A stretch of 64,000 bases of DNA from Tenacibaculum maritimum NCIMB 2154 (GTDB lineage Bacteria; Bacteroidota; Bacteroidia; Flavobacteriales; Flavobacteriaceae): assembly GCF_900119795.1 (NCBI RefSeq), contig NZ_LT634361.1:868001-932000 (forward strand), given 5' to 3'. Below are positions 33,176-42,438 of this stretch, piece after piece. A program made the position numbers and the translations under genes. Every line of letters starts with the position of its first letter. The first letter of the stretch is position 1. Below the pieces are notes generated by a model that saw only the letters and a list, made by a program, of their open reading frames with translations, was not told the origin of the DNA and did not search any database.

Positions 33176-33455
33176 GAGAAATATCAACGTTAATTTATAG
33201 TAAAACTTTACCAGAAAAGGAAATCTTAAAAAGACAATTTTTCCATTCTAAAAGAGAAGATAGGTTATTTTTTTACAGATAATTTACTACCTAAAGACTT
33301 GGCAATGGAAGTACATAAGAAGTTTCCTAGAAGAGAGGACGCTATTTTAAAAAAGAACTTAAGAGAATATAAATATATTGCTTATCAAATGAACCAATAT
33401 GATCGTTTGTAGGAAGAAGTAATCTATGCTTTTCAAGAAAGAGAGATGGAGTGAA
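33176..33455 (+). pseudogene. Decayed gene, possibly a 2OG-Fe(II) oxygenase head
   Basis: A broken forward frame reads YSKTLPEKEILKRQFFHSKR, then in another frame FTDNLLPKDLAMEVHKKFPR, NLREYKYIAYQMNQYDRL, a TAG, and EEVIYAFQEREME before a TGA. This order resembles the N-terminal part of small prolyl-hydroxylase-like oxygenases that often follow glycosyltransferase genes. There is no iron-binding HxD...H, since the rest of the gene is gone. The bases from 33456 to 33538 hold nothing I can identify. Confidence 0.45.
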
Positions 33456-33538
33456 ATTAATCAAAAATATTTGTAGATAAGAAAAAAGATTTGCTAGCAA
33501 ATATATGTAGGAGGGTTTTCATTGATGGAAGTATAATT

Positions 33539-34624
33539 TTATTTAAGATTTTTAAAAACGTCATATAAAACTGTTTCTTCATTAGCCCAAATAAGTTGCT
33601 CTTTTGCTTTTTTAAGGGCATGGGTGTATTCTTTTGGGCAGAAGCTCTCAATTATTGTGGCTAGCTTTTTAGGAGTTCTATCAGTTACAATTTTACCGAT
33701 TTGGTATTGAGAAACAATTTGCTTCATTTCAGGTAAATCAGAGGTTAAAACAGGAATTTCTGCTTGAATATAATCAAAAAGTTTATTGGGTAATGCGTAT
33801 CTGTAATTGAGTCCTAGATCTTCTTCTAAACTAATTCCAATATCAGCGTTTGGGGTAATTTTCTGAAGTTCTATTGGTGTTTTTTTTCCGAGGAATATAA
33901 CTTTTTTTTGAAGATTTTTACGAGCTACTTTTTGCTGGAGTATTTTTAGTATATCGCCATCTCCTACAATTAAAAAGAGGTGGTTTTTTAGGAAAGGAAT
34001 CGTATCTATTATTAATTCTAGCCCCCTTCCTATGTTTACAACTCCTTGGTATAGAATTATTTTTTTACCTTCTGTATTAAGAGGGAGAGGTGCTTTAGTA
34101 TATTTTTTCTTTTGAGGTAGGTTTCTAACTATTTTAAAATTGGTACGGTATTTTGAATTATAGTGTTCAGCAATGCTTTTAGATACGGTATAAGAATTTT
34201 TTATTTTAGGTAGCAGCATATTTTCAAGAGATTGCCAAACTTTTTTTATAATGGGTTTATTGATTAGTTCAGGGCTTTCTGAGAAAAGTTCGTGACTATC
34301 ATATATAAGTTTTTTTTGTTGAACTTTACTAATAAGAAAATTGGCAGGTAAGGTATCTAAGTCATTTGATAAGAGCAGCTCTTTCTTGGTAAATAAGAGC
34401 TTGAAAAATAAGCGGATATTGTATTCAGCGTAAAAGAGTATTCCTCTGTTAAATAAAAGTGTAAACCGTATAGTTTGATAAGGTCTATTGATAGGAGTGC
34501 TGTGGGGGTGTTTTCTACCGATTAATAAAATCGTATAATTGAGCTTTAATAAAGAGTTACAAACTTTTTCTACACGTTGGTCTGTGGTTAAATCGTTCGT
34601 TACAGAGATGATTATTTTCTTCAA
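33539..34624 (-). CDS. Group 1 (GT-B) glycosyltransferase
   Basis: This encodes 361 residues. The N-terminal Rossmann half begins IIISVTNDLTTDQRVEKVCN; the C-terminal half has KKIILYQGVVNIGRGLELII, FLIVGDGDIL and the nucleotide-sugar site ISLEEDLGLNYRYALPNKLF with YIQAEIPVL. It is a GT4-type enzyme for cell-surface glycans. It stands alone, convergent with the decayed oxygenase and ftsE unit. Confidence 0.9.
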   Translation of the reverse strand: MKKIIISVTNDLTTDQRVEKVCNSLLKLNYTILLIGRKHPHSTPINRPYQTIRFTLLFNRGILFYAEYNIRLFFKLLFTKKELLLSNDLDTLPANFLISKVQQKKLIYDSHELFSESPELINKPIIKKVWQSLENMLLPKIKNSYTVSKSIAEHYNSKYRTNFKIVRNLPQKKKYTKAPLPLNTEGKKIILYQGVVNIGRGLELIIDTIPFLKNHLFLIVGDGDILKILQQKVARKNLQKKVIFLGKKTPIELQKITPNADIGISLEEDLGLNYRYALPNKLFDYIQAEIPVLTSDLPEMKQIVSQYQIGKIVTDRTPKKLATIIESFCPKEYTHALKKAKEQLIWANEETVLYDVFKNLK

Positions 34625-34667
34625 GAGGGTATTTTCATTTTAAAGCCTTAAAGATAAAAAAGAAAAA

Positions 34668-34695
34668 CCCACTTCAAGATCGAAGTGGGAAAATT
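34668..34695. terminator. Hairpin between glycosyltransferase and mdh
   Basis: CCCACTTC (34668-34675) and GAAGTGGG (34682-34689) pair perfectly around a 6-base loop, upstream of the leftward glycosyltransferase gene and beyond the mdh end. Confidence 0.6.
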
Positions 34696-34778
34696 GCTAT
34701 GAAAAACTATGAAAAAGAAATAGTATTGCTATTTCTTGTACATATAGACGTGTTCTTTCTAAGAAACTTACAGATAAA

Positions 34779-34810
34779 AAAAAACTCGGGAAAATTTTCC
34801 CGAGTTTTTA
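34779..34810 (-). terminator. Terminator of mdh
   Basis: AAACTCGGGAAAA and TTTTCCCGAGTTT form a perfect inverted repeat with A and T runs, 20 bases after the mdh stop. Confidence 0.9.
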
Positions 34811-34829
34811 AAAAAAGATATGTTTTTTT

Positions 34830-35762
34830 CTAAACGTTTAATGCTAAAGCTTCATTGTTCTTTTTAACAGCCTCCGCAGAAGATGCTAAGTGTTCTTTTT
34901 CAGCATCGCTTAGGTTGATTTCTACGATTTCTTCAATACCATTTTTCCCTAAAACAACAGGAACTCCGATACATAAATCAGATAAACCATACTCTCCTTC
35001 AAGTAATGTTGAACAAGGGTAAATTTTCTTTTGGTCGCAAGCAATAGCTTGTACCAATCCAGATACGGCAGCACCAGGAGCGTACCAAGCAGAAGTACCT
35101 AATAAACCAGTTAGTGTTGCTCCACCAACTTTGGTATCTTCTTTAACTTGATTTAATCTTTCTTCAGATAAGAATTCAGAAACAGGTACTGAGTTTCTAG
35201 TTGCTAAGCGAGTCAAAGGTACCATTCCTTTGTCAGAGTGCCCTCCAATAACCATTCCATCTACATCAGAGATAGGAGCTTCTAAAGCTTCAGCTAAACG
35301 ATATTTAAAACGAGCAGAGTCTAATGCGCCTCCCATTCCAATAATTCTATTTTTAGGCAATCCAGTTGCTTTATGTACTAAATAGGTCATTGTATCCATT
35401 GGGTTTGAAACCACAATGATAATTGTGTTAGGAGAATGCTCAATTAAGCTTGAAGCAACTGATTTTACAATACCAGCATTGATTCCTAATAATTCATCAC
35501 GAGACATCCCTGGTTTACGAGCAATACCAGAAGTAATTACGCAAATATCAGAGTTAGCGGTTTTACTATAATCTCCTGTAGTTCCTGTGATTTTTGTGTC
35601 AAAACCATTTAAAGAAGCTGTTTGCATTAAATCCATAGCTTTTCCTTCAGCAAAACCTTCTTTAATATCAACTAGTACAACTTCTGAAGCGAAGTTTTTA
35701 ATAGCGATGTACTCTGCACAACTTGCACCTACGGCACCTGCTCCTACAACTGTTACTTTCAT
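34830..35762 (-). CDS. mdh: Malate dehydrogenase
   Basis: This encodes 310 residues of the LDH-like MDH group. The NAD-binding start is KVTVVGAGAVGASCAEYIA, followed by acidic VVLVDIKEGFAEGKAMDL (NAD preference), the substrate Arg region ARKPGMSRDELLGINAGIV, VVSNPMDTMTYL, and the catalytic His in MVIGGHSDKGMVPL. It oxidises malate to oxaloacetate in the TCA cycle. It is a single-gene unit with its own terminator. Confidence 0.95.
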   Translation of the reverse strand: MKVTVVGAGAVGASCAEYIAIKNFASEVVLVDIKEGFAEGKAMDLMQTASLNGFDTKITGTTGDYSKTANSDICVITSGIARKPGMSRDELLGINAGIVKSVASSLIEHSPNTIIIVVSNPMDTMTYLVHKATGLPKNRIIGMGGALDSARFKYRLAEALEAPISDVDGMVIGGHSDKGMVPLTRLATRNSVPVSEFLSEERLNQVKEDTKVGGATLTGLLGTSAWYAPGAAVSGLVQAIACDQKKIYPCSTLLEGEYGLSDLCIGVPVVLGKNGIEEIVEINLSDAEKEHLASSAEAVKKNNEALALNV

Positions 35763-36010
35763 TTATTTTATTTTTAATTGTGATGATTAATTTATAAGTC
35801 ATACAAAAATAGGTAATTGGAGGGTGATATGAAAATAATACTGTTTATAATGCTATTTGTCTTTTGAAATAGCTTTTCGTTTAAGATTATTTCAAATCTT
35901 AATTTAGCAGATTTGAAAGCGTTGTTATGTTATTGATTTCAGTATAAAAAGAATGTATTAAGGAGAGAAAGTAAAGGGTACGAGGTTACAAAGAGAGCAG
36001 GTATAAAAAA
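35763..36010. other. Gene-free stretch
   Basis: This holds the mdh promoter side and a small hairpin (TTAAGATT/AATCTTAA, 35881-35902). I see no gene on either strand. Confidence 0.4.
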
Positions 36011-36053
36011 ACTTCACTCATCTATAGTATTTTCATTTAGATGAATGAAGTTT
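36011..36053 (-). terminator. Terminator of the LysM lipoprotein gene
   Basis: ACTTCACTCATCT (36011-36023) pairs with AGATGAATGAAGT (36039-36051) with one mismatch, 20 bases beyond the stop; A-rich and T-rich flanks. Confidence 0.7.
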
Positions 36054-36073
36054 ATGTATTACTTTGCTTAAAG

Positions 36074-37699
36074 TTATCTTAATCGCGTAAGGCTTAAGTC
36101 ACCATTATATCTAACGATAAAAAGCCCTTTATTACTTGTAGCTCCAAATAATTGTTTATCATAGTCAAATTTACTAACTAATCTGTATGAGCTTCCGTTT
36201 TTGAAAGTTTCTTTTAAGTTATTATCACTCGAAGCAAGTCTTGCTAATATATCGTAAGTGATATCAAAACCTTTGGTAGCATAACTAGAAGGTAATGTAT
36301 TGTTTTTTAGTTCGTATTTTTTGTTAAAAAACATGCTGTGTTGCGTATTTTCATCGATGTATTCATCTGTAATATAAGTAAAGTTAATTCGCGCTAATTT
36401 ATTATTATCAATTTTATCAAAAGCATCATTTTTTTCGAGAGTAAATACTTGAGCAGTTACTCTTTCAGGTAAAGATATCATACTGTTCAAAGCATCTGCA
36501 ACAATGGCATTATCGTCAGAAATAACAATTACCCAGCTATGTGTTTTAGGTTTCATAATTTTGGTAAAACGCTCTTTTTTAATATAGCCTTTTTCAGGTT
36601 TTAATACGTGAGCTTTATAAATAGAATCATGTTGCTGTAGCTTATTGGAAATGCGTGCTATTTTAGCATTGGATTCCTTTGTATTGTCGCCAACGATAAT
36701 AATATTTTCACCATTGAAATGATTTACTAAATAGTTGATTAATGTTTCTTCGTAGTTGATTTTACTCGGTGCTGTTTTCACAAGTTTCGAAGAAGAAAAT
36801 TTATCTTGATGCTTAGAATACATTGGGAAAATTACTGGAGCCTTTACATTTTTAGCAACTTTTGTGGCCTCTTCAGAATAAAACGGTCCAATGATAACAT
36901 CGGATTGAGCTAATTTTTCATCTGCTAGGATGGCATTGATGCGACTTCCTTTTCTATTCGTATCAAATACTTGTACATTGACAGTAACTCCCTGTCTTCT
37001 AATTGAATCAATTGCAATTTCACTTCCCATATAAAAATCAGTAACGATATTTGCTAATTTATTATCTTCAAAAATACTAGAAGGGCTTTTTGAAGCGTGT
37101 TGGTTTGCTCTAAAAGGAAGTAGCAAAGCAAGATTAATGGTTGCCTCTGCTTTAAAATTGTCTTCAAAAAGACTGTTTTCTTCTGTTTCAGTTTCTGTAT
37201 CAGTAGGTTTGATTCTAATGATTTGCCCAATTTTTAATCCTTCACTTTTAATAGAAGGATTCAGCATGAATAGATCGTCAGGAGAGATGTTATAAAAGTG
37301 CGTCAACCCGTAAACAGTTTCCTTAGGTTTTACAACATGAACTACAAAGTTTTTTTTCGCTGTTTTCAATGCCGCATTTTCAGCAGTTTCACTTTTTTGT
37401 TCAACGGTATCTATTGGCACTTCCTTTTTTTTAGGAGTTACAGTAGCGGTTGTGTTTTTTGCTATTTGGTTTTGCTCTTTATTTGGGTTAGGAACAATGA
37501 TGGTAGTATTTTCCTCTGGTTTTCTACCCACATCAGGATTTAAACGTAGTAAATCTTTTGTTTTAATATCAAATTTATTAGCAATATCACGCATTGTTTC
37601 TCCTTTTTTTGTTTTGTAAGAAACATAGCGTTTTTGTTGTCCGCAAGAAATAGTGAATGTTAAAATACTTAGTAAAACTAATAACTTTATTCTGTTCAT
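36074..37699 (-). CDS. LysM and periplasmic-binding-fold lipoprotein
   Basis: This encodes 541 residues. The signal ends LTFTISC (lipoprotein). Two LysM repeats follow: YKTKKGETMRDIANKFDIKT (about 29-70) and HVVKPKETVYGLTHFYNISP (about 120-165), which should bind peptidoglycan. The C-terminal ~350 residues form a Leu/Ile/Val-binding-like (type 1 periplasmic) domain (NLALLLPFRANQHA, DVIIGPFYSEEATKVAKN, FDITYDILARLA). It resembles LpoA-like cell-wall regulators in layout. It ends a two-gene run with guaA 26 bases upstream. Confidence 0.88.
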   Translation of the reverse strand: MNRIKLLVLLSILTFTISCGQQKRYVSYKTKKGETMRDIANKFDIKTKDLLRLNPDVGRKPEENTTIIVPNPNKEQNQIAKNTTATVTPKKKEVPIDTVEQKSETAENAALKTAKKNFVVHVVKPKETVYGLTHFYNISPDDLFMLNPSIKSEGLKIGQIIRIKPTDTETETEENSLFEDNFKAEATINLALLLPFRANQHASKSPSSIFEDNKLANIVTDFYMGSEIAIDSIRRQGVTVNVQVFDTNRKGSRINAILADEKLAQSDVIIGPFYSEEATKVAKNVKAPVIFPMYSKHQDKFSSSKLVKTAPSKINYEETLINYLVNHFNGENIIIVGDNTKESNAKIARISNKLQQHDSIYKAHVLKPEKGYIKKERFTKIMKPKTHSWVIVISDDNAIVADALNSMISLPERVTAQVFTLEKNDAFDKIDNNKLARINFTYITDEYIDENTQHSMFFNKKYELKNNTLPSSYATKGFDITYDILARLASSDNNLKETFKNGSSYRLVSKFDYDKQLFGATSNKGLFIVRYNGDLSLTRLR

Positions 37700-37725
37700 T
37701 TAATTGAATCTTTTAATTGCTGTTT

Positions 37726-39261
37726 TTATTCCCACTCAATAGTTGCTGGTGGTTTAGAGCTTATATCGTAAACAACTCTATTTACTCCTTTTACTTTATT
37801 TATAATTTCATTAGATGTTTTTTGTAAGAACTCGTAAGGCAGGTTAACCCAATCAGCAGTCATTCCATCTGTGCTTTCAACAGCTCTTAGTGCAACTACT
37901 TTTTCATAAGTTCTTTCATCTCCCATAACTCCAACAGAGTTTACAGGAAGTAATATGGCACCAGCTTGCCAAACTTTGTCATACAATCCATTTTGTCTCA
38001 ATCCGTTGATAAAGATAGCATCTACTTCTTGTAAAATACGTACTTTTTCAGGAGTAATATCTCCCAATATTCTAATGGCTAAACCAGGTCCTGGGAATGG
38101 ATGACGTCCTAATAATTCTTTGTCAATTCCCATTGAGGCTCCAACTCTACGAACCTCATCTTTAAAAATCATACGCAATGGTTCTACTACTTTTAATTTC
38201 ATAAAATCAGGCAATCCGCCAACGTTATGGTGACTTTTAATAGTTGCTGAAGGACCTCCATTGACTGAAACAGATTCTATCACATCAGGATAAATAGTAC
38301 CTTGAGCTAACCATTTAGCATCTTTAATTTTACTCGCTTCATCATCAAAAACATCTATAAAAATCTTACCAATAGCTTTGCGTTTAGCTTCTGGGTCTGT
38401 TAAACTAGAAAGAGCTTCCAAAAAGCGTGCCGAAGCATCTACCCCTTTCACGTTTAATCCCATTCCTTCATATTGTTTTAGCACGTCTGAAAACTCATTT
38501 TTACGTAACAATCCATTATTGACGAAAATACAATATAGATTAGCACCAATTGCTTTATGTAATAATACAGCGGCTACGGTAGAATCTACCCCACCAGATA
38601 ATCCTAAAACGACTTTGTCATTACCTATCTTTTCTTGTAGTTCGGAGACCGTTTTGTCAACAAACGAATCTGGTGTCCAGTTTTGTGAAACTCCTGCTAT
38701 AGTAACTAAAAAATTTTCTAATAATTGTTTTCCATCAGTAGAATGATATACTTCAGGATGGAATTGAATGGCATAGGTAGTTTCTCCTTCTATTTTATAG
38801 GCAGCATTTGTAACGTCTTGAGTACTGGCTAATAAAACTCCGTTAGAAGGAAGTTCTTTGATAGTATCTGAATGGCTCATCCAAACTTGACTTCCTGTAG
38901 AGATGGAATTAAAGAAGCTCTCATTTTCTTTAATATAGGATAAATTAGCTCTACCATACTCTCTTGTGTCAGAAGGAGCCACTAATCCACCAGAGAAATG
39001 CGCTAAGTATTGGGCTCCATAGCATACCGCTAATAGTGGCTTTTTTCCTCTTATTTTTGATAAGTCTGGATGGGGAGCTACATCTGATCTAACAGAAGAA
39101 GGACTTCCTGATAGGATTACTGCCTTAAAATTTTCAAGGGTTGATGGAATTTTGTTATAAGGATGAATTTCACAATAGATGTTTAATTCCCTAACACGGC
39201 GCGCAATTAATTGTGTGTACTGCGAGCCGAAATCTAAAATAAGTACGTTGTGTTGTTGCAT
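37726..39261 (-). CDS. guaA: GMP synthase (glutamine-hydrolysing)
   Basis: The start at 39261 gives [20 protein letters not shown], 511 residues; an ATG two codons earlier is also possible. The class I glutamine amidotransferase part has the nucleophile in [13 protein letters not shown] and its His-Glu in QFHPEVYHS; the ATP pyrophosphatase part has [18 protein letters not shown]; the C-terminus ends with [10 protein letters not shown]. It converts XMP to GMP. Followed 26 bases later by the LysM lipoprotein gene. Confidence 0.97.
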   Translation of the reverse strand: MQQHNVLILDFGSQYTQLIARRVRELNIYCEIHPYNKIPSTLENFKAVILSGSPSSVRSDVAPHPDLSKIRGKKPLLAVCYGAQYLAHFSGGLVAPSDTREYGRANLSYIKENESFFNSISTGSQVWMSHSDTIKELPSNGVLLASTQDVTNAAYKIEGETTYAIQFHPEVYHSTDGKQLLENFLVTIAGVSQNWTPDSFVDKTVSELQEKIGNDKVVLGLSGGVDSTVAAVLLHKAIGANLYCIFVNNGLLRKNEFSDVLKQYEGMGLNVKGVDASARFLEALSSLTDPEAKRKAIGKIFIDVFDDEASKIKDAKWLAQGTIYPDVIESVSVNGGPSATIKSHHNVGGLPDFMKLKVVEPLRMIFKDEVRRVGASMGIDKELLGRHPFPGPGLAIRILGDITPEKVRILQEVDAIFINGLRQNGLYDKVWQAGAILLPVNSVGVMGDERTYEKVVALRAVESTDGMTADWVNLPYEFLQKTSNEIINKVKGVNRVVYDISSKPPATIEWE

Positions 39262-39344
39262 CCGCAAAAATAGTACTTTGATTTTATTTTTTTTTATAAA
39301 AAATACTTTTTTATAAAAACTTGAAAGATAGGTGTTTAAAAGAT

Positions 39345-40409
39345 TTAATATTTATACACAATTGCATTGATGTTCATTCCTGAACCTACTGATGCTAAGA
39401 TGATTATGTCTCCTTTTTCTACTTTTTGGTTTTCTATTTTACCTTTTAAGACTAAATCTAATAATGTTGGAACTGTGGCAACAGAACTGTTACCTAGTTT
39501 ATGAATACTCATAGGCATTATTTCTTTTGGGACAGGTTTTTTGTAAAGTCTATAAAAACGTTTTAGGATAGCCTCATCCATTTTTTCATTAGCTTGGTGT
39601 ATGAATATTTTTTTAACGTCCTCAATAGAAACACCACTTTTGTCTAAAGCAATCTTCATTGCATTGGGTACGTTTGTTAATGCAAATTCGTAGATTTTTC
39701 TACCATGCATTTTTATATAGCGTACGTCTGGGTTTTTATTTAGGTCGAAAGATTTTCCAAAAAATAAATAATAAGCTTCGTCTTTGGTGAAAGTTTGGCT
39801 TGCATGACTAATGATTCCAGAAGCAGTACTTTCAGAAGCTTCAATAATACAAGCACCAGCTCCGTCACTATAAATCATAGAATCTCTGTCATATTTATCA
39901 ATAACTCTAGATAAAGTTTCACCTCCAATAACAAGTGCTTTTTTGGCAATACCAGCTTTTATAAAGGCTTGCGCTTGTATAACTCCTTCTACCCATCCAG
40001 GACATCCAAATAAAATATCATACGCAACGCAATTAGGATTTTCAATGCCTAGTAAATGTTTAACACGAGTAGCTAAACTAGGAAGGATATCACTTTGAAT
40101 GGTATCTTTTTTGACATCTCCGAAGTTATGTGCAAAAATGATATAATCTAAATCTTCTATATTGATATTAGCATCTTCAATGGCTTTTCTAGCTGCAAAG
40201 TATCCTAAATCAGAGGCATTTAATTCTTTTTTAGCGTAGCGCCTTTCTGCAATACCTGTGATACTTTTAAACTTTTCTATAATTGTTTCATTATCAGTAT
40301 TAAAGGAGCTTCCGTCTTGATTTAAAAAAAGAGCATCTGAAAAAAGATGATTCTCTTTTTTTATAGTTGGAATATAGGCTCCTGTTCCTGTAATTACTGA
40401 TGATATCAT
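39345..40409 (-). CDS. 3-oxoacyl-ACP synthase III family protein (FabH-like)
   Basis: This encodes 354 residues. The thiolase-fold triad is present: Cys in [14 protein letters not shown], His in [14 protein letters not shown] and Asn in [13 protein letters not shown]. It is longer than housekeeping FabH (about 320-330) and begins [20 protein letters not shown], so it belongs to the wider KAS III group that starts fatty-acid or specialised acyl chains. It stands alone between guaA and cdd, with long non-coding stretches around it. Confidence 0.9.
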   Translation of the reverse strand: MISSVITGTGAYIPTIKKENHLFSDALFLNQDGSSFNTDNETIIEKFKSITGIAERRYAKKELNASDLGYFAARKAIEDANINIEDLDYIIFAHNFGDVKKDTIQSDILPSLATRVKHLLGIENPNCVAYDILFGCPGWVEGVIQAQAFIKAGIAKKALVIGGETLSRVIDKYDRDSMIYSDGAGACIIEASESTASGIISHASQTFTKDEAYYLFFGKSFDLNKNPDVRYIKMHGRKIYEFALTNVPNAMKIALDKSGVSIEDVKKIFIHQANEKMDEAILKRFYRLYKKPVPKEIMPMSIHKLGNSSVATVPTLLDLVLKGKIENQKVEKGDIIILASVGSGMNINAIVYKY

Positions 40410-40622
40410 AAATTATTTATATAGTTAATACCTACAAATGAAACGCTTTTAATATTTGGAAACAATTAAAATGTAGTGATTTTTTATATTTTTATAGATA
40501 TCCTAACTAAGGGAGGTTTTTGAAATTTATTTGCAAAAAAGAGTCTGCTTAAATAGGAATTTCATAATCTGTTTACGAGTAAAGATTCTTATTACTTAGT
40601 ACTATGCATCTATTGTAATATA
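40410..40622. other. Gene-free stretch, promoter side of the KAS III gene
   Basis: This is A+T-rich, with no open frame on either strand and no repeat. It must hold the leftward promoter of the KAS III gene. Confidence 0.35.
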
Positions 40623-40665
40623 AAAATACCTGTAACCGTTACTAAAATTACAGGTATTTTTATAG
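40623..40665 (-). terminator. Terminator of cdd
   Basis: AAAATACCTGTAA (40623-40635) and TTACAGGTATTTT (40648-40660) form a perfect inverted repeat with A/T runs, about 80 bases after the cdd stop. Confidence 0.85.
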
Positions 40666-40740
40666 TGATACTTTAAAACAACTTCTAAATGATTTAGCAG
40701 AAAATAAGCTAATAAGAAATGTTTCTATTATTAGAAGTTT

Positions 40741-41223
40741 TTATAAGTAAGAGCTATCAAAAGAAAAAGGAAGCAAAGATAGTAACGATGTTGTTTTAAT
40801 TATTTTTCCAACTTCCCCCATAAAAATGACCTCCATGGGTTCCTTTTGATTAATTTCATATTCAGATAATGTTTGACGACATGCACCGCAAGGACCAACG
40901 GGCTTGTCAACAGTGTTTTGCAAGGAAGAAGCAGTGATTGCTAGTTTCTTAACTTTCATTTGTGGGTATTCTGAACCGGCTTTCCAAATAGCAACACGTT
41001 CTGCACACATACCAGAAGGATATGCCGCATTTTCTTGATTGTTTCCTAAAATAATTTCTCCATTATCTAGTAAAAGAGCAACTCCAACATTGAATTTAGA
41101 GTAGGGGGCATAGGCCTTTTTTCTAGATTCAATAGCTTTTTCCATTAACATTTTGTCTTCTGGAGAAAGCTCTGTGATATTCTCATAAATGGTTGCTGAG
41201 GAAGTGAATTCTATTTTTTTCAT
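40741..41223 (-). CDS. cdd: Cytidine deaminase
   Basis: This encodes 160 residues, homotetrameric size. Zinc motifs: CAERVAIWKAG (Cys and catalytic Glu) and GPCGACRQTLSEY (two Cys); AYAPYSKFNVGVALL is the substrate-side phrase. It turns cytidine into uridine in pyrimidine salvage. It lies 88 bases after porV with a hairpin between, so it is probably a separate unit with some read-through. Confidence 0.95.
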   Translation of the reverse strand: MKKIEFTSSATIYENITELSPEDKMLMEKAIESRKKAYAPYSKFNVGVALLLDNGEIILGNNQENAAYPSGMCAERVAIWKAGSEYPQMKVKKLAITASSLQNTVDKPVGPCGACRQTLSEYEINQKEPMEVIFMGEVGKIIKTTSLLSLLPFSFDSSYL

Positions 41224-41241
41224 GAAAAACTTTGGGTCAAA

Positions 41242-41268
41242 AAAAGCAGCCTTCAGACTGCTTTTATG
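41242..41268 (-). terminator. Hairpin between porV and cdd
   Basis: AAAAGCAG (41242-41249) and CTGCTTTT (41258-41265) pair around CCTTCAGA in the gap after porV. Confidence 0.6.
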
Positions 41269-41311
41269 TTTTGTAATATTTTACGAATTTAGTAAAAATT
41301 TAGATGCTATT

Positions 41312-42400
41312 CTAATAATCTTCATAAATCTGACCTAAATCAAATGCTAATGAGAATCGTAGGGTATTTTCCAGTGGGTTGTTAACATCAGAAGAATTAA
41401 TTAGATAGGAAAGGTCTAATTTAAATGCTCGGGCTTTAAAACCAGCTCCCATTGTAAAGAATTGTCTAGCCCCTTTTTCAGCGCTTTCATGAAAGTAACC
41501 AGTTCTAATAGCAAAAGCATTATTGTATAAGTATTCAGCTCCTAATGCCCAAGTAGTTTCTTGTAGCTCCTCGCTAAAACTTCTATCACCTAAAGAGGTG
41601 AACATTCCATCAAACCAACCTTTATCTGATTGAGGAGTAGAAGGGACTAGTAGCTTTGTGAATTCTAAATTAACCCCTACAGTATTGTAATCGTCTAGAA
41701 TGAAATCAAATCCTCCCCCTAACTTAGCATTTGTAGGAATAAAGTCATCGTTACTAGCAGTATAAGATACCTTAGGTCCAATATTGGTAATGTTAAATCC
41801 TAAACGGTAGCGCCCGTTGAAGGTACCATAATTTTCTTCTGGAGATCGATAGTAACCAGAAATATCAACAGCAAAAGAATTAATAGGATTTAAATTAGAA
41901 TCTGAGCTTCTCAATTTGTAATTAGAGTGAATATATTTTAATCCGATACCCATGGAAAATTTCTCACTTAATTTTAATGCATAGGTACCTGTTATTGCTA
42001 GCTCATTAGGGTTTTCAGTACCTGTAGGATCTCCGTTAGGAGATGTTAGATTTACTGTTCCTAATGAAAAATATTTAAGATCTACTCCCCAAGCAGCATT
42101 TTCATTGAATCGGTTTACATAGGAAGCACCACCAACAAAAATATCATCAGTAAGGTTACGTAGCCAAGGTGTATAGTTAACACCAATACTTATTTGGTTT
42201 TCATTAAAAGCTGTTTTAGAAGGATTATGAAAAATGGAAAAAGCATCAGAAGAGGTGGCAACTCCTATATCTCCCATACCTCCAGCTCTAGCATCAGGCG
42301 TTATTAAAAGAAAGGGGGCAGCAGTAGTAATGCTTTTATTTTGCGCTTGCATTTTTAAAGCAAAGCAAGTTATTAGTAGTAATAAAGTTACTTTTTTCAT
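41312..42400 (-). CDS. porV: Type IX secretion outer-membrane protein PorV
   Basis: This encodes 362 residues with a signal peptide (LLLLITCFALKMQAQ). The barrel family start ITTAAPFLLITPDARAGGMG, then DIGVATSSDAFSIFHNPSK, is the FadL-like PorV/LptO signature. PorV is the shuttle that takes substrates from the translocon and hands them to PorU for sorting and attachment. It lies 38 bases after porU in the same direction, the usual flavobacterial order. Confidence 0.93.
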   Translation of the reverse strand: MKKVTLLLLITCFALKMQAQNKSITTAAPFLLITPDARAGGMGDIGVATSSDAFSIFHNPSKTAFNENQISIGVNYTPWLRNLTDDIFVGGASYVNRFNENAAWGVDLKYFSLGTVNLTSPNGDPTGTENPNELAITGTYALKLSEKFSMGIGLKYIHSNYKLRSSDSNLNPINSFAVDISGYYRSPEENYGTFNGRYRLGFNITNIGPKVSYTASNDDFIPTNAKLGGGFDFILDDYNTVGVNLEFTKLLVPSTPQSDKGWFDGMFTSLGDRSFSEELQETTWALGAEYLYNNAFAIRTGYFHESAEKGARQFFTMGAGFKARAFKLDLSYLINSSDVNNPLENTLRFSLAFDLGQIYEDY

Positions 42401-42438
42401 TGATATAATTATTGTTATTAGGACAAATATCTGAATTT

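Noticed and set aside
34668..34808. Small RNA gene between two hairpins
   Set aside because: Both hairpins look like ordinary terminators and no promoter box is visible between them.
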